This document shows positions 1 to 10,414 of a stretch of DNA of 64,000 nucleotides, piece by piece (within the stretch, counting starts at the first letter, position 1; every line of letters begins with the position of its first letter). Position numbers and translations under genes: made by a program. The notes below the pieces were generated by a model. The model had not been told where the DNA came from. It did not search any database and worked only from the letters and a program-made list of their open reading frames with translations. The DNA lies in assembly GCF_036898095.1 (NCBI RefSeq), contig NC_090729.1:62153436-62217435 (forward strand), in the 5' to 3' direction. This stretch comes from Palaemon carinicauda. Taxonomy: Eukaryota > Arthropoda > Malacostraca > Decapoda > Palaemonidae.

Positions 1-486
1 TGATTCTGTTTCATTTTCACTTCTCTCACTAACTGCATAGTTCTCACCTTCATCGTCGTTGTTGACTGTTCCTGTGGCTGGTTGTTGAGTTGTCGTAGCC
101 GGTGCCATTTCCTGGTTATCCCCAGACGTCTCCACGACCCCTGGCATTCCTGCTGTCGAACTGTATGCGCCCTCTTCTCCGTCGTCGTTGTCGTCTTCTC
201 CTCCATCATCATCCTCAGAGGGGGCTATTTCTAGGGGAACCAGGTGGCTGACAGCTCGCAGTGACTCGACACCCTCGAACAACACTTTGGCAGAATGCAC
301 GACTCCGTCGTAGTCAGGATATGTCTCCACTACACGTCCAAGAGGCCACATACCCCTTTTTTTTATTCTATTATTTAACTAGCACGATGTCTCCAGGGTG
401 CAGCTTGGAGCGTTCCCCGGACCGACAGTCATGCCGGGCTCTCAAGGCACTCAAGTATTCCCTTATCCACCGTTCTCTGAAGGCCT
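1..486 (-). pseudogene. BEL/Pao integrase C-terminal extension (DUF5641-like), broken
   Basis: On the minus strand 486-370 encodes a stretch with the pattern W-I-R-E-Y-L, then 'HPGDIVLV', typical of the domain that follows integrase in BEL/Pao polyproteins. Two adjacent stops (TAA TAG) follow near 372-367, and an A-run near 355-362 shifts the frame. In the new frame the text resumes with 'WPLGRVVETYPDYDG', the expected continuation, and then an acidic, low-complexity tail that runs off the window. The reading frame is continuous with 4052 onward once the TTAA element (491-4047) and one TTAA are ignored, so this is the displaced end of the same gene. It is not functional as it stands. Confidence 0.85.
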
Positions 487-490
487 TTAA

Positions 491-3400
491 CCCTGGAACG
501 GTACGGTGGGTCGTCCGCGACCCCGAGCCTCAAAAAAAAAGAGGTTTTTCTCACGTGACTCAACCCCGTGACTGAATTTGTGGGTGATCGACCTGCAGTA
601 GGTGTCTCGCCTACACGCTCTAGTAGTGTCCAGATGTGCATTGCTGTAGCTGTAATCCTTCCCCGATTTCTGAGACGCGTCGGGGTCGAGCGCGACTGAG
701 TTTACCCTTCTAAGGTAATTTGCATAATTATCAAAGTTATTACGTATTATGAAATTGTCGTAGAATGGTGCAACTTGTATAGGTTATCAGTTGTGGAAAG
801 TCTTGGTGGATTGTTTGGCTACCATGTGCATGATTTTCTTTTTTTAGTTAAAATGTCGTTCATCACCACGAGGACCATTTTACCGCGAGTGCCCCTTTTT
901 CATTTTTTTTCATTTTTTTGCCAAGTCATTTTTCCGTAAGATATTGCCAAATAGTGTCGTAAAACTTTTGCTTTTTTAGTGTTGGAAAGTGTGTCTAGAT
1001 GATCTGGCTACCCATGCGTGACTTTGTTTTTGTCCGATACGACGTAGTTATTGGTATATTGGGTATTTAACTACGGTTGCCCATTTCTGTTTTTTTTCGA
1101 TATTTATAAAAATTTACTACGTAGTAAGGAATTGCCGTATATTACTAATTTTTTTTCATGTTTATGTGTTAGAAAGTGTGCCTTGATGGTTGGGCTAACA
1201 TGTGCATGTCTTTTTTTTTTATCTGAGATGCCGTATATTAGAATGTTGGGCATTTTACCGCGAGTGCCCCTTTTTCATTTTTTTTCATTTTTTCGCCAAG
1301 TCATTTTTCCGTAAGATATTACCAAATAGTGTCGTAAAACTTTTGCTTTTTTAGTGTTGGAAAGTGTGTCTAGATGATCTGGCTACCCATGCGTGACTTT
1401 GTTTTTGTCAGATACGACGTAGATATTGGTATGTTGGGTATTTAACTGCGGTTGCCAATTTCTGTTTTTTTTTCAATATTTGTAAAAATTTACTACGTAG
1501 TAAGGAATTGCCGTATATTATTGATTTTTTTTTCATGTTTATGGGTTAGAAAGTGTGCCTTGATGGTTGGGCTAACACGTGCATGTCTTTTTTTTTATCT
1601 GAGATGCCGTATATTAGAATGTTGGGCATTTTACCACGAGTGCCCCTTTTTCATTTTTTTTCATTTTTTTGCCAAGTCACTTTTCCGTAAGATATTGCCA
1701 AATAGTGTCGTAAAACTTTTGCTTTTTTAGTGTTGGAAAGTGTGTCTAGATGATCTGGCTACCCATGCGTGACTTTGTTTTTGTCAGATACGACGTAGTT
1801 ATTGGTATATTGGGTATTTAACTGCGGTTGCCAATTTCTGTTTTTTTTTCAATATTTGTAAAAATTTACTACGTAGTAAGGAATTGCCGTATGTTATTGA
1901 TTTTTCTGTCATGTTTATGTGTTAGAAAGTGTGCCTTGATGGTTGGGCTAACACGTGCATGTCGTTTTTTTTATGAGATGCCGTATATTAGAATGTTGGG
2001 CATTTATCCGCGAGTGCCCCTTTTTATTTGTTTTGCATTTTTTTGCTTAGTCATATTACCGTAAGGAATTGGCAAGTAGTGTCGCAAAACTTATATTTTT
2101 ATAGTGTTGGAAAGTGTTTCTAGATGATCTGGCTACCCATGCCTATTTTTTTTAGCCAGATATAGCGTATATATAGGTATGTGTTCGATTTTCCTGTGAT
2201 TGCCATATTTTCGTTTTTTCCCATTTCTTTCAAAATCACTACGTACTAAGGAACTATCACAGAGTAATGATTCATTTAGATGTTTATTTGTCGGAAAATG
2301 TGCCTTGATGGTTTGCCTAGCACGTGGCTGAAACTTTTTTTTCTGAAATGCGTATAATAAAATGTTGGACATTTTTCCGCAAGTGCCCCTTTTTATTTGT
2401 TTTTCATTTTTTTACTTAGTCATGTTACCGTAAGGAATTGGCAAGACGTGTCGCAAAACTTACATTTTTATAGTGTTGGAAAGTGTTTCTAGATGATCTG
2501 GCTACCCATGCTTATCCTTTTTTTAGCCAGATATGGCGTATATATAGGTATGTGTTCGATTTTCCGGTGATTGCCATTTTTCCGTTTTTTCCTATTTCTT
2601 TCAAAATTACTAAGTACTAAGGAACTATCACAGAGTAATGATTTATTTAGATGTTTATTTGTCGGAAAATGTGCCTTGATGGTTTGCTTAGTACGTGGCT
2701 GAAATTTTTTTTTTCTGAAATGCCGTATATTAGAATGTTGGCCATTTTTCCGCGAGTGCCCCTTTTTATTTGTTTTGCATTTTTTTGCTTAGTCATGTTA
2801 CGGTAAGGAATTGGCAAGTAGTGTCGCAAAACTTGTATTTTTATAGTGTTGGAAAGTGTTTCTAGATGATCTGGCTACCCATGCCTATCTTTATTTTTAG
2901 CCAGATATGGCGTATATATAGGTATGTGTTCGATTTTCCTGCGATTGCCACTTTTTCGTTTTTTCCCATTTCTTTCAAAATTACTACGTACTAAGGAACT
3001 ATCACAGAGTAATGATTCCTCTAGATGTTTATTTGTCGGAAAATTTTGTTTACTTCTTTTTTGATTGAATATCATCAAATCTTTTTAGGTAAAATATTAT
3101 ATTGTTTTACATTTTTTTTTTTCGATTCTATTTCCATTCAAAAAAAATTTTTTGGGTCAGAATTTTAATTTTATAGTCGTAAAATAATCTACAATTATCC
3201 AGCAACCCACCATACAATTTTTATGCATATCCAAGAATAATTAGATTAGTAAATAACACCTTGAAATTGACATACCCTTCCTACATTTCAAGTGGCAGAT
3301 TAGGGAGTCTGAGTCAGTGTGGTTGGCGGCCATTTTGTGGACATATCCGAAGCGTAAGTTGCCCTATCTATATATATTCTTGTTCCCTATAGAATTTGTG

Positions 3401-4047
3401 ATATTTTGGTATATTTTTACCTGCATAAATATCATATTATATATTGAATATATGTATTTTTTTACGAAATTTCTAAGTACTCAAAAAATTACCTTTAGAT
3501 ATGGCCCCTGATATAAATGTAATTTACAAAATAATGAAGATTTTTTTACATATTTCTATTTTAGGATAACATATGTTTATTCCCTAAAAAAATTAGCCAC
3601 TTCCTATTTCATTTGGGTACCCAAAAAAATTCATGAAATTTGGACAATTTTTTTTGGCCAAAAAAAAGTTACCCTTTTTTTCTCATTTCAGATCTTCACC
3701 TTCATGGGTCTGACTTCATCCAAAATACATCAAGATGTGTCCTAAACATTCAAGAATCAATTCCTAAAAGGATTTGTGCATATATGTATATACTTTTTTT
3801 TATGAATTTTTATGTAAGGTCTTTTTTTTCTACTTAATTTCTTAAAATATTTATAATAAATAGTTTTTCTGCAGATGAGTAGTATTTATCTTTACAGTTG
3901 TTTTAAGCATTCTTTGAAGTTTTTTTGGCAAAAGAAAAAAGGAGGTTACTGCAAAAACTGATTTTTCAAGAATTTTTTTTGCCGTCGGGGTCGCGCGCGT
4001 CCGAGTATACCCTTAAAGGGGTGTCCGAGGAGCGTACCTATCCAGGG
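491..4047. mobile_element. TTAA-flanked, non-autonomous piggyBac-like element, copy A
   Basis: The element is flanked by TTAA at 487-490 and 4048-4051. Its termini are inverted: CCCTGG...GGTACGG on the left against ...GTACCTATCCAGGG on the right. A TTAA target and a terminal CCC are the piggyBac signature. Subterminal GGGGTCG/CGCGTCCGAGT motifs occur near both ends. No transposase ORF is present; the open frames inside are T-rich shadows of the tandem repeat. From the left end inward it holds a leader, a tandem satellite (about 720-3050), and a unique AT-rich segment of about 950 bp that is nearly identical in copy B (14202-17009). It interrupts the BEL integrase reading frame. Confidence 0.85.
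720..3050. repeat. Dimeric satellite array inside TTAA element copy A, about 373-bp period made of two ~187-bp halves
   Basis: The motif GTGTTGGAAAGTGTxTCTAGATG recurs at about 979, 1353, 1730, 2104, 2473 and 2846, giving spacings of 374, 377, 374, 369 and 373. Midway between these lies a related motif, GTGTTAGAAAGTGTGCCTTGATGG. Both motifs are followed by a comparable GGCTA(C/A)C(A/C)... stretch and a T-run, so the unit is a dimer of diverged ~187-bp monomers. Units in the first half (about 720-1980) differ consistently from those in the second half (about 2000-3050). Confidence 0.9.
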
Positions 4048-4051
4048 TTAA

Positions 4052-5495
4052 GGCATCTGTGAGTCTTAGGTAACGATCACGTAGCCTCCGAGAGGTGATG
4101 GTCGCATTGAGGTGGTCGTCTGGCAAGATCGGTGCCATGAGGTGGACTTGGTGTCCTCTTAACAAATGGGAGGGGGTGAGGACTTCATCCTCACGCTCGT
4201 CGCCGCTGTACATAAGCGGCCGATTGTTCACCACTGCTTCTGCTTCTTTAACGAGGGTTAGTACGTTGGTGTCCGGCAGGTACTCCTTTCCGAGGGCTAT
4301 CTGGAGGGTCCGTTTCATTACCCCTATCAAACGCTCGAAGAACCCACCTTTCGAATGTGCATGGGGCGTCTGAAACCGCCACTTTATGCCAGTTTTCCTC
4401 AAGAACTGCTGGACTTCATCTTCTTCGTAGAGTCCCTGAAGGAGGTGGCTGGCAGTTTTGAAAGTCTGATGGTTATCGGACATGATGAGCTGCGGGGCAC
4501 CATGTGTGGCAATAAACCGTCTTAGTGCTAACAGGAATTCTTCCGCTTCCAGGGAGGGACAAAAGTCAAGGTACACGGCTCTGCTAGCCATGCATGTTAC
4601 GATTAGTATGTAGCCCGGCCGCGTTTCGGTCTGTATGGCTGCTGTGTGGTCCACTCCGACTGCTGTGAAGGGTTTTGTGAGAGTGATCCTTTCCTTCGGT
4701 AGGTGGGGGCGGTGGTGGCTGTCTCGTGAGAGGTTGAAAGGCCAGAATACATTCGGAACATTGTCGCACGGTTCGCTTCGCAATGGAACGTAGACCCGCC
4801 ACCCAACATTTCTGTCGAAAGATACCCATTAGAGTATGCACCCCACAATGCAAATGTAACCGATGTAAATAATTTAAATACATCCTGACTAAATGCCCTT
4901 TGGCTGGCAAGAGAATTAACTGATCAGTTTCTTCTACTTGGGACACTCGTCCCCTAGTGCAAATGAAACTATCTATTAAGACTAGATTCAATTGTCTGAC
5001 AAAATTAGCAACTTCACGAGGGGGTCTGACTCTGCCCTCTAAGTAGGCATAAACGGTAGGCAAATAATGTTTTTGCTCTAATTGGACAACAATACTGAAC
5101 GGATGTCGTTCTATCTTCGTAAACCTTTTGATTACTTCAACAACTCTCAACAAGAATTGGAAATCTACTTCCCTTTGCAGAATTTCCCTTATCTCGCCTG
5201 GAGGGGAAGGATTCATTTCCTCCCTTAATTCCTGCACCGCCGCGACTGTTGCTTTTTCCTGGGTTGGATCTTCTTCCTTGTCAGGAACAGGCTTTCCCGT
5301 AGTCCTGAGGAATTCTGGCCCGCTCCTCCACAGGGAGTTATCAAGCAGTTGTTGCGTCGTTGCACCTCTGGACAGGATATCAGCAGGGTTCTGTTTACTG
5401 GGGACATGCATCAAACTCAAATGACAAACCTGCTGAAGAAAAACAATCTCCGCCACTCGGTTAGATATAAAAACATTCTTGTGGTCGCATTCAAA
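4052..5495 (-). pseudogene. BEL/Pao RNase H end and integrase, frameshifted
   Basis: The minus strand starts near 5495 in an RNase H tail ('FISNRVAEI', then 'HVPSKQNPADILSRG'), a pattern diagnostic of BEL/Pao. It continues into an integrase with an HHCC zinc finger (HRLHLHC...CSEC, about 4855-4750). The catalytic triad is intact: D in 'VGVDHTAA' (about 4660), D in 'IMSDNHQTF' (about 4482), and E in 'GGFFERLIG' (about 4340). A frameshift in a run of proline codons near 4720 separates the zinc finger from the catalytic core. The gene is cut at 4051 by the TTAA element and resumes at 486. Upstream, the junction near 5495 lacks all RT sequence. This enzyme would integrate the cDNA of the element; this copy cannot be translated whole. 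Confidence 0.88.
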
Positions 5496-5591
5496 ATAAG
5501 CTTAACATAACAACCATCCACAACCAAAATAATTACACTTAAAACAAATCATTAGCTTAATAAATATACCAAAAAAAGACCGTAACACCAT

Positions 5592-6155
5592 TCATGTAAA
5601 AACCCTAACAAACTTAAAATTACCCTTTTTCTTACTTACCACTTTCACCCATTCACGATCGTCCTTGCTATCAGCCTGATACTTTTTCTTCCCTTTTTTC
5701 ACATCACTTTTACCTTTCCTTTCATCTTTCCTCTCACCTTTCTGTTCATCCTTACTATGCCTAATTCCCTTATCTTCAACATCACCATCACTATTACTAC
5801 TATCACTATCACTTCCTTTCCCATTATCACCTACCTTATCCTTCTCTTCCACTACCAACCCATTACCCGAAGCTGAGGACACTCCTCCGACTGCACCTTC
5901 ACCCATTATAGTTTTCATCATCCCCATGACTTGCCCCATCATATCTTCCATTCGTTTCTCTATTCGTTCTTCATTCTCTCGCATCCTCATCTCAACACAT
6001 TCTTCCACTCTCTCTACTGTCCCCTTTAACTCCCTAAGCTCCTTCTGCATCGCCGCATTCTCCCAGTTCAACCTCTCATTCTCTATTAGCAACCTCTCCT
6101 CACGCTCCTTACTCAGCCGCAATTCCTCCTCCAAAGCCTTTAATTTACCTTCCAT
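5592..6155 (-). CDS. Coiled-coil, highly charged 187-residue protein, probable gag start of the inserted LTR element
   Basis: The ATG at 6155 lies about 70 bases downstream of the tRNA-Lys primer-binding site, where a gag gene is expected. Residues 1-75 are a strongly heptad-like Glu/Leu/Arg coiled coil (starts 'MEGKLKALEEELRLSKE'). A Met/Gly-rich patch follows ('MMGQVMGMMKTIMGEG', about 75-95), then an acidic Ser/Asp-rich linker, and a Lys-rich tail ending 'KFVRVFT'. No zinc knuckle, capsid homology or protease can be seen. It may be an N-terminal gag fragment truncated by the deletion, or a small self-contained protein of a non-autonomous element. The family is not recognised; the gag reading rests on position alone. 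Confidence 0.5.
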   Translation of the reverse strand: MEGKLKALEEELRLSKEREERLLIENERLNWENAAMQKELRELKGTVERVEECVEMRMRENEERIEKRMEDMMGQVMGMMKTIMGEGAVGGVSSASGNGLVVEEKDKVGDNGKGSDSDSSNSDGDVEDKGIRHSKDEQKGERKDERKGKSDVKKGKKKYQADSKDDREWVKVVSKKKGNFKFVRVFT

Positions 6156-6223
6156 TTTTCATCAACCTTATATCTAAATTCTGTCCTTCGTCCAACAGTC
6201 CGGCTTCCTATCCCACCTCGGCA

Positions 6224-6241
6224 GTCCCTGTTCGGGCGCCA
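6224..6241 (-). other. Primer-binding site, tRNA-Lys type
   Basis: The minus strand reads TGGCGCCCGAACAGGGAC, the 18-nt complement known for the 3' end of tRNA-Lys3-type primers. It starts six bases downstream of the LTR end (6248). Confidence 0.85.
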
Positions 6242-6247
6242 AAATAA

Positions 6248-7344
6248 TGTGGCGGGATGTTGCACAAACAACCCCCACACCCTTGAATCACACTAAACAG
6301 ACAATTGTCTCCTCAACACAAACTTTCCCCTTACGTTATCTAAAACCAGACTCTTAGACAAAAGGACGAAAAAAACAAAAACATAACCTTAAAACTATAT
6401 ATTTCTTACAAACTATAATAAATCCAACCAAAATCAACAGCATCAAAAACTTACACTAAATATACTATAAATACCATTCAAATAAACGCAAAAAAAACCT
6501 AACAAACTTAAATTACACCGCACACCAACACCAAAAATAAATATATATATGAATTATATTGTATAAATATTATTATGGGACACCAACACTGTCGCCACAC
6601 ACAAGCCGGACTGTCTTTACGGCACACTAACACAACTCTGTGTTTAACAGTTTACTGGGTGGCAATTTGCCACAACTACTTCCCTGATTGGGGTCATGGT
6701 TAGTATTATCACCACCATCATCATTATCATCATCATCAACATCATCAACAGCAATCTGGATTTGATTCGGTCCGGGTCATCAACAATTGTACAAATCAGA
6801 GTGGTCGTATCAAATTCCTTATTACAAGCCAATTCGTCAACAATCAATTAATCCACTTTCAAAAATCGCTCTCCAAAGGAGGAATCGCAGCCTGCCAAAA
6901 TAAAAAAGAAAAACACTTACGAACACTTCTAGCTAACTGAACTATCGCACTATAATCAAAGATAAATGATAAATTGTTCCTATCATTCACAATCACGACA
7001 AGCAAAGATAAACAAAACTGTACTTACTTTTTAAATGAATCAACACTTCCAGGCTGGTCAGAAAAATATAAATATAATCCAGCTCTCACACAACTGCCTT
7101 ATGCTGCAGTCAAATAAAAAAAGCATTCGCTCCGAAACATTCACCACTGTCGTAACCTAACTAAAAAATGTAAACAAACAATCTCATTTGTACCAACAGT
7201 CTTTCTCACCACCAACGATCATTCTCTAACTACCACTTGCTCTTCGGCGCGCACCGCAGTCACACAAACACACAAACAAACACAAAAACACACACACAAA
7301 CACACACACACTCTCGCGCGATCTAGCAAAACTAAAGCAAATGA

Positions 7345-7410
<66 letters not shown>

Positions 7411-7458
7411 ATTTGGCAAAAACAAAAAATAAAATAAAGTAAAAATAAATCCTCCACA
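6248..7458 (-). repeat. 5' LTR of the inserted element (1,211 bp)
   Basis: The minus-strand ends are TGTGGAGGAT... and ...ATCCCGCCACA, an imperfect short inverted repeat with TG...CA ends. The right end abuts BEL protease codons and the left end abuts the primer-binding site. Inside are a (GA)n tract (7348-7408), a GT-rich tract and an ATC/ATT-rich tract (about 6700-6755). Confidence 0.7.
7348..7408. repeat. (CT)n microsatellite
   Basis: An uninterrupted CT dinucleotide run inside the LTR. Apparent Arg-Glu or Ser-Leu repeat proteins read through it are artefacts. Confidence 0.97.
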
Positions 7459-8140
7459 CCAACACGGTCCAAACGCCACCATTCATCTACATCAAACTGA
7501 TATGGTTCGTTCATGATTTTGCACACTCTGAGCGTTCTTACCTGTTCAACTTTTTCCCCTTGGAATAGCCACTGTGGCACCTTCCCATATGGGGACATAC
7601 CATTATGAGTCAAGAAAAGACTGATCCCATCCACTTTCTCAACACCTATAATAAAATAGCTAGAATAATCAGCCCCTACTAATATGTGTACGTTTTTCAT
7701 GGTATCTGATTGGTTTGCTGGATCGGCTAACGTGACTCCCTTGCTCAACAGATGCTGTCTGACATTTACATAACCAGCGTTATGTATCGGGACGTCCACG
7801 TGTTCGTGTGCCACTAACTTCATCCTCACTGATCTTTTTCCTATCTCAACCCTACGACTCACTACATTGTACTGTCCACTTATTTCCGCGGAGCCAAATA
7901 GAGCTATATTCAATGACACTTGCCCTACCACCGGTAGGCCTAATTGACTCGCGATTTTCGCTGATATGAAGCTTCTTTGGCTCCCGGAGTCAAGGAATAG
8001 GCGGACTCGCTTGCTACCTTGTTTTCGATATATGTCTGCCATCGCGGTTGGCAAGAGGGTACATGGGAGGTCTACATCAGATTTCTGTGCAATCTTTGCG
8101 CTTTTGTATGGTTTAGATTCTACTTTAACTTTGGATGGAC
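7459..8140 (-). pseudogene. BEL/Pao aspartic protease (DUF1758-like)
   Basis: The frame reads toward lower coordinates. After a linker it contains 'LFLDSGSQRSFIS', the aspartic-protease active-site loop in the Asp-Ser-Gly form usual for BEL/Pao, followed by 'LGLPVVG' and later 'HILVGADY', the usual second strand with its Gly-Ala-Asp. It ends in a 'W-R-L-D-RVGV' segment like the short linker before BEL RT, and is then cut by the LTR at 7458. The enzyme would mature the Gag-Pol polyprotein. It is in a different frame from gag, with the change at the G13 run (8141-8153). It is intact as a domain but cut off from RT. Confidence 0.85.
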
Positions 8141-9366
8141 GGGGGGGGGGGGGCAGTTTCGTGCGGTGTAGGCGTCGCATTCACTACGGGGCGGGACGTT
8201 GTTAATTGACTATTACTACTATTGGGGTTAGATTGCGGTAGTCTTCCCGCATTGTGATCATCGCAAATTGCGGGGTGGTGTTTGGCACTAAAAATTTTAC
8301 AATAACTTTGGATGGGACATTTATCACTACGATGACCTGACTTTGTACAATTAAAGCAAAGGCCCCTTTTAAGCAAAATGGGACGTCTGGCAGCTACGTC
8401 AGTTACTTGGCGACAGCCGTAAGGCGGGTGCCGTTCGCTACAAAACGGGCAAGAATTATTATGGACAGGTGTGGATATCGGTCTTACACTGTTGTCTTTT
8501 CTTTTATCATGCTCAAGTTTGTCGCCTCTTTGCAACGCATCGTCTTCGAGCATTCTTATAATGAAGTCTATTGCGTCAAAAAACTCATCTAACGTATAAT
8601 CACATTTTCTCAAATGCTCGACCACTTCCCGATAGAGCTTTCCCTCTGACAATTTTTGATTTATGAGACTCATGACCATGCCCTGGCCTATATCGTTTTT
8701 ACTCAACCTTTTAATTTGTTCAATTATAATAGTTAACTCGAAACAGAACCTTTTGAGCTCTATGGGGTCTAGTGACGGCACAAATATGTTAGCTAACTTT
8801 CGGTGCAGAATCCCGAGCGTCTGATGTACGTTACCATATTGTTTGTCTAGTAGATCTAACGCTAATCTAAAGTTCGCAGCGGTTACACTTAAAGATTTTA
8901 CGACTCAAAGCGGCTCCTTGTCCAATGTCCCCAGAAAATAGATAAATTTAGACACTTCGTCTAAATCCGCTCTTCGATCCACGTGGATTGTGAAGAGCTC
9001 ATGGTACGATGCGTACTCTTGCACTTCCCCTTCAAACGTGGGGAGAGGCAGCGGCTTCAACCTGGGGAGGGCAACATTCCCTGTTGAAGTGCTTTTCACT
9101 TTGTCTATCCTATTATACAGTAGGGTAGAAGCGTGTGTAGCTTCACCTAACGTGTGCCTGATTCGGGCTTCAATACTAGATTCTAGTTTCACGCGCTGGT
9201 TTTTGTATAGCTCTCTTAGCTGTCGGACCTCTACCTGCAACTCCGTTACTAAATTCTGGTAAACGGACTCAGAGTAGGTCTCTAAAAGCGCTCTTTGCGT
9301 TTCGCTAAGCAAGTCTGTTACTAGGCCCATCGACGCCTCAATGTGCACGATCGTGGCCACCGCCAT
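8125..9366 (-). pseudogene. BEL/Pao gag with DUF1759-like domain and zinc knuckles; one in-frame stop
   Basis: The frame opens with an ATG at 9366 and runs to 8125 with a single TGA at 8905-8907; the text on both sides is in the same frame. The first part has a helical region, then 'LPLPTFEGEVQEYASYHELF', the DUF1759 hallmark. After the stop come 'LALDLLDKQYG' and a Cys-rich block: CPFC...H...C, then CFNCTKSGHRSDKC, a canonical CCHC knuckle, followed by a His/Cys tail (HHPAIC). Gag would package the element RNA. A Pro/Thr-rich tail leads into a C-run (G13 on the plus strand), where the frame passes to protease. This could be a decay indel or a frameshift used by the element. Confidence 0.88.
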
Positions 9367-9570
9367 TCTGACTACTTTACTTTAATTACGGGAGGTTATC
9401 AAAACAAGAAGAAAAGAAGTCACGTCTACGTTACGAAGAGGGGACTCAAGAAAACTGACACGTGGTTGATCGCACACCGGGACATTGAGGACCTTAATTG
9501 TCCCTCTCTCTCTCTCTCTCTCAAAAGCTCATATTTTACTGAATTCCTATCTGGCTCTGGGAGGCACTTG

Positions 9571-9591
9571 CTATCCGGTTCGAAGGACCAG
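9571..9591 (-). other. Candidate primer-binding site of the BEL element
   Basis: The minus strand reads TGGTCCTTCGAACCGGATAG directly after the LTR end. It begins with TGG and is placed where minus-strand priming starts. The matching tRNA is not identified here. Confidence 0.6.
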
Positions 9592-9592
9592 T

Positions 9593-10414
9593 TGTCGTGA
9601 TTTTCACTTCGACAGATAATACGTTCTTGGCCCGATGTTAAGGGCCCGATAGCAAGACCTTGAAGAGATAAGACTCCCAAAACCTTCCAGGAATCAACAA
9701 AATACAGCTATACTTTAACAATTTTATTACAAAAATAATTATTTAATGCGAGGGAAATACATAATCAAACACTCACTCAACATACTAAAGAAACACGTGA
9801 CTAAATAACCTCATGCGTTGCTAAAAAAACTAAGTCCGCTCCGGACTCAAAATTAAGCAAAATTAATTAATTCTTTAATAAGTTGCCTCAGTAAACGGCA
9901 TACCAAGGCTTTTTCACCTAATTTAAAAGACAGCACTGATCCCCAATCACAAGGATCGACTAAATATACATGGATACAAATCTTACAAAACACTTGTAAA
10001 ACCTATAGGGAAACCGACCTGAGTACTATAGGGGGGAGAGAGAGAGTACAATTAATAGGACTTACTTCAGCTGAGGACCTTGGACAAAAGAGGCAGAGCT
10101 GAGCTCCACAGCCCTGACGACACCTTTGTTTCCCGCGTTTTTCTGAATCTAAAATTCTACATAGGATATTTTCGTCATGGTACAATAAAATGACATTAAA
10201 TTTCTGAATCATAAATTACAAATGCTCGATTTCTTTAACCTCAGTGCCTTCCCTACCAGGCGGCTGCTCTCTAGGTTCCAAAACAGTCTCGTATCAAACC
10301 ACAGTCGTTCGACTCAACGCCCGCGAGTTCTCCCAACCTTCCTTCCAATTTAACGTAACGTTGGTGGAGTTAAATGGCGGGATTTTCGAGTGATCAGTTC
10401 GAAAATTCCCGACA
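9593..10414 (-). repeat. 5' LTR of the BEL element (822 bp)
   Basis: The minus-strand ends are TGTCGGGAATTTTCGAAC... and ...AAAATCACGACA. The sequence aligns along its length with the solo LTR at 50578-51366, with shared blocks such as 'GGAAACCGACCTG' and 'CTACCAGGCGG'. It lies immediately upstream of the primer-binding site and gag. Confidence 0.85.

Larger units (their letters stand above)
5495..7458 (-). mobile_element. 5' part of a second LTR retroelement lodged in the BEL element
   Basis: A long terminal repeat (6248-7458), an 18-nt tRNA-Lys-type primer-binding site (6224-6241) and one short ORF (6155-5592) follow in that order on the minus strand. No pol and no second LTR are present. 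On the 7459 side BEL protease sequence resumes at once; on the 5495 side BEL RNase H resumes. About 2 kb of BEL (the RT) and the rest of this element are absent, so a deletion followed or accompanied the insertion. The exact inner boundary near 5495 is uncertain by some tens of bases. Confidence 0.7.
1..10414 (-). mobile_element. BEL/Pao LTR retrotransposon, nested and partly deleted; 3' end beyond the left edge
   Basis: Read on the minus strand the order is 5' LTR (10414-9593), primer-binding site, gag, aspartic protease, [insertion with loss of reverse transcriptase], end of RNase H, integrase, [TTAA element] and integrase C-terminal extension. That is the BEL/Pao order, and the zinc knuckles, DUF1758-type protease and integrase all fit this superfamily. 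The element is defective: it has a stop in gag, a frameshift at a G13 run, missing RT, a frameshift in integrase, and stops plus a shift near the end. The 3' LTR must lie left of position 1 if it survives. A solo LTR of a related element is at 50578-51366. Confidence 0.9.

Noticed and set aside
1051..2064. Three repeated Phe-rich open frames on the plus strand
   Set aside because: They are translations of the T-rich satellite units and recur with its period; no coding constraint is visible.
720..3050. CRISPR array
   Set aside because: Units are ~187/373 bp with no short direct repeat and spacer pattern; this is a satellite in a eukaryotic transposon.
3317..3837. Small hydrophobic frames that recur at 16275-16806
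   Set aside because: They lie in the AT-rich unique part of the TTAA elements. The two copies match because the elements match; there are no domains and no sign of a transposase.
5590..5620. A 3' LTR of the inserted element, from resemblance of 5583-5615 to 6470-6515
   Set aside because: The resemblance is a short A-rich block (CCATTCA, CCTAACAAACTTAAA) and does not extend; it is not enough for a second LTR.
7219..7486. Arg-Glu repeat frames on the minus strand
   Set aside because: Produced by the (CT)n microsatellite in the LTR.
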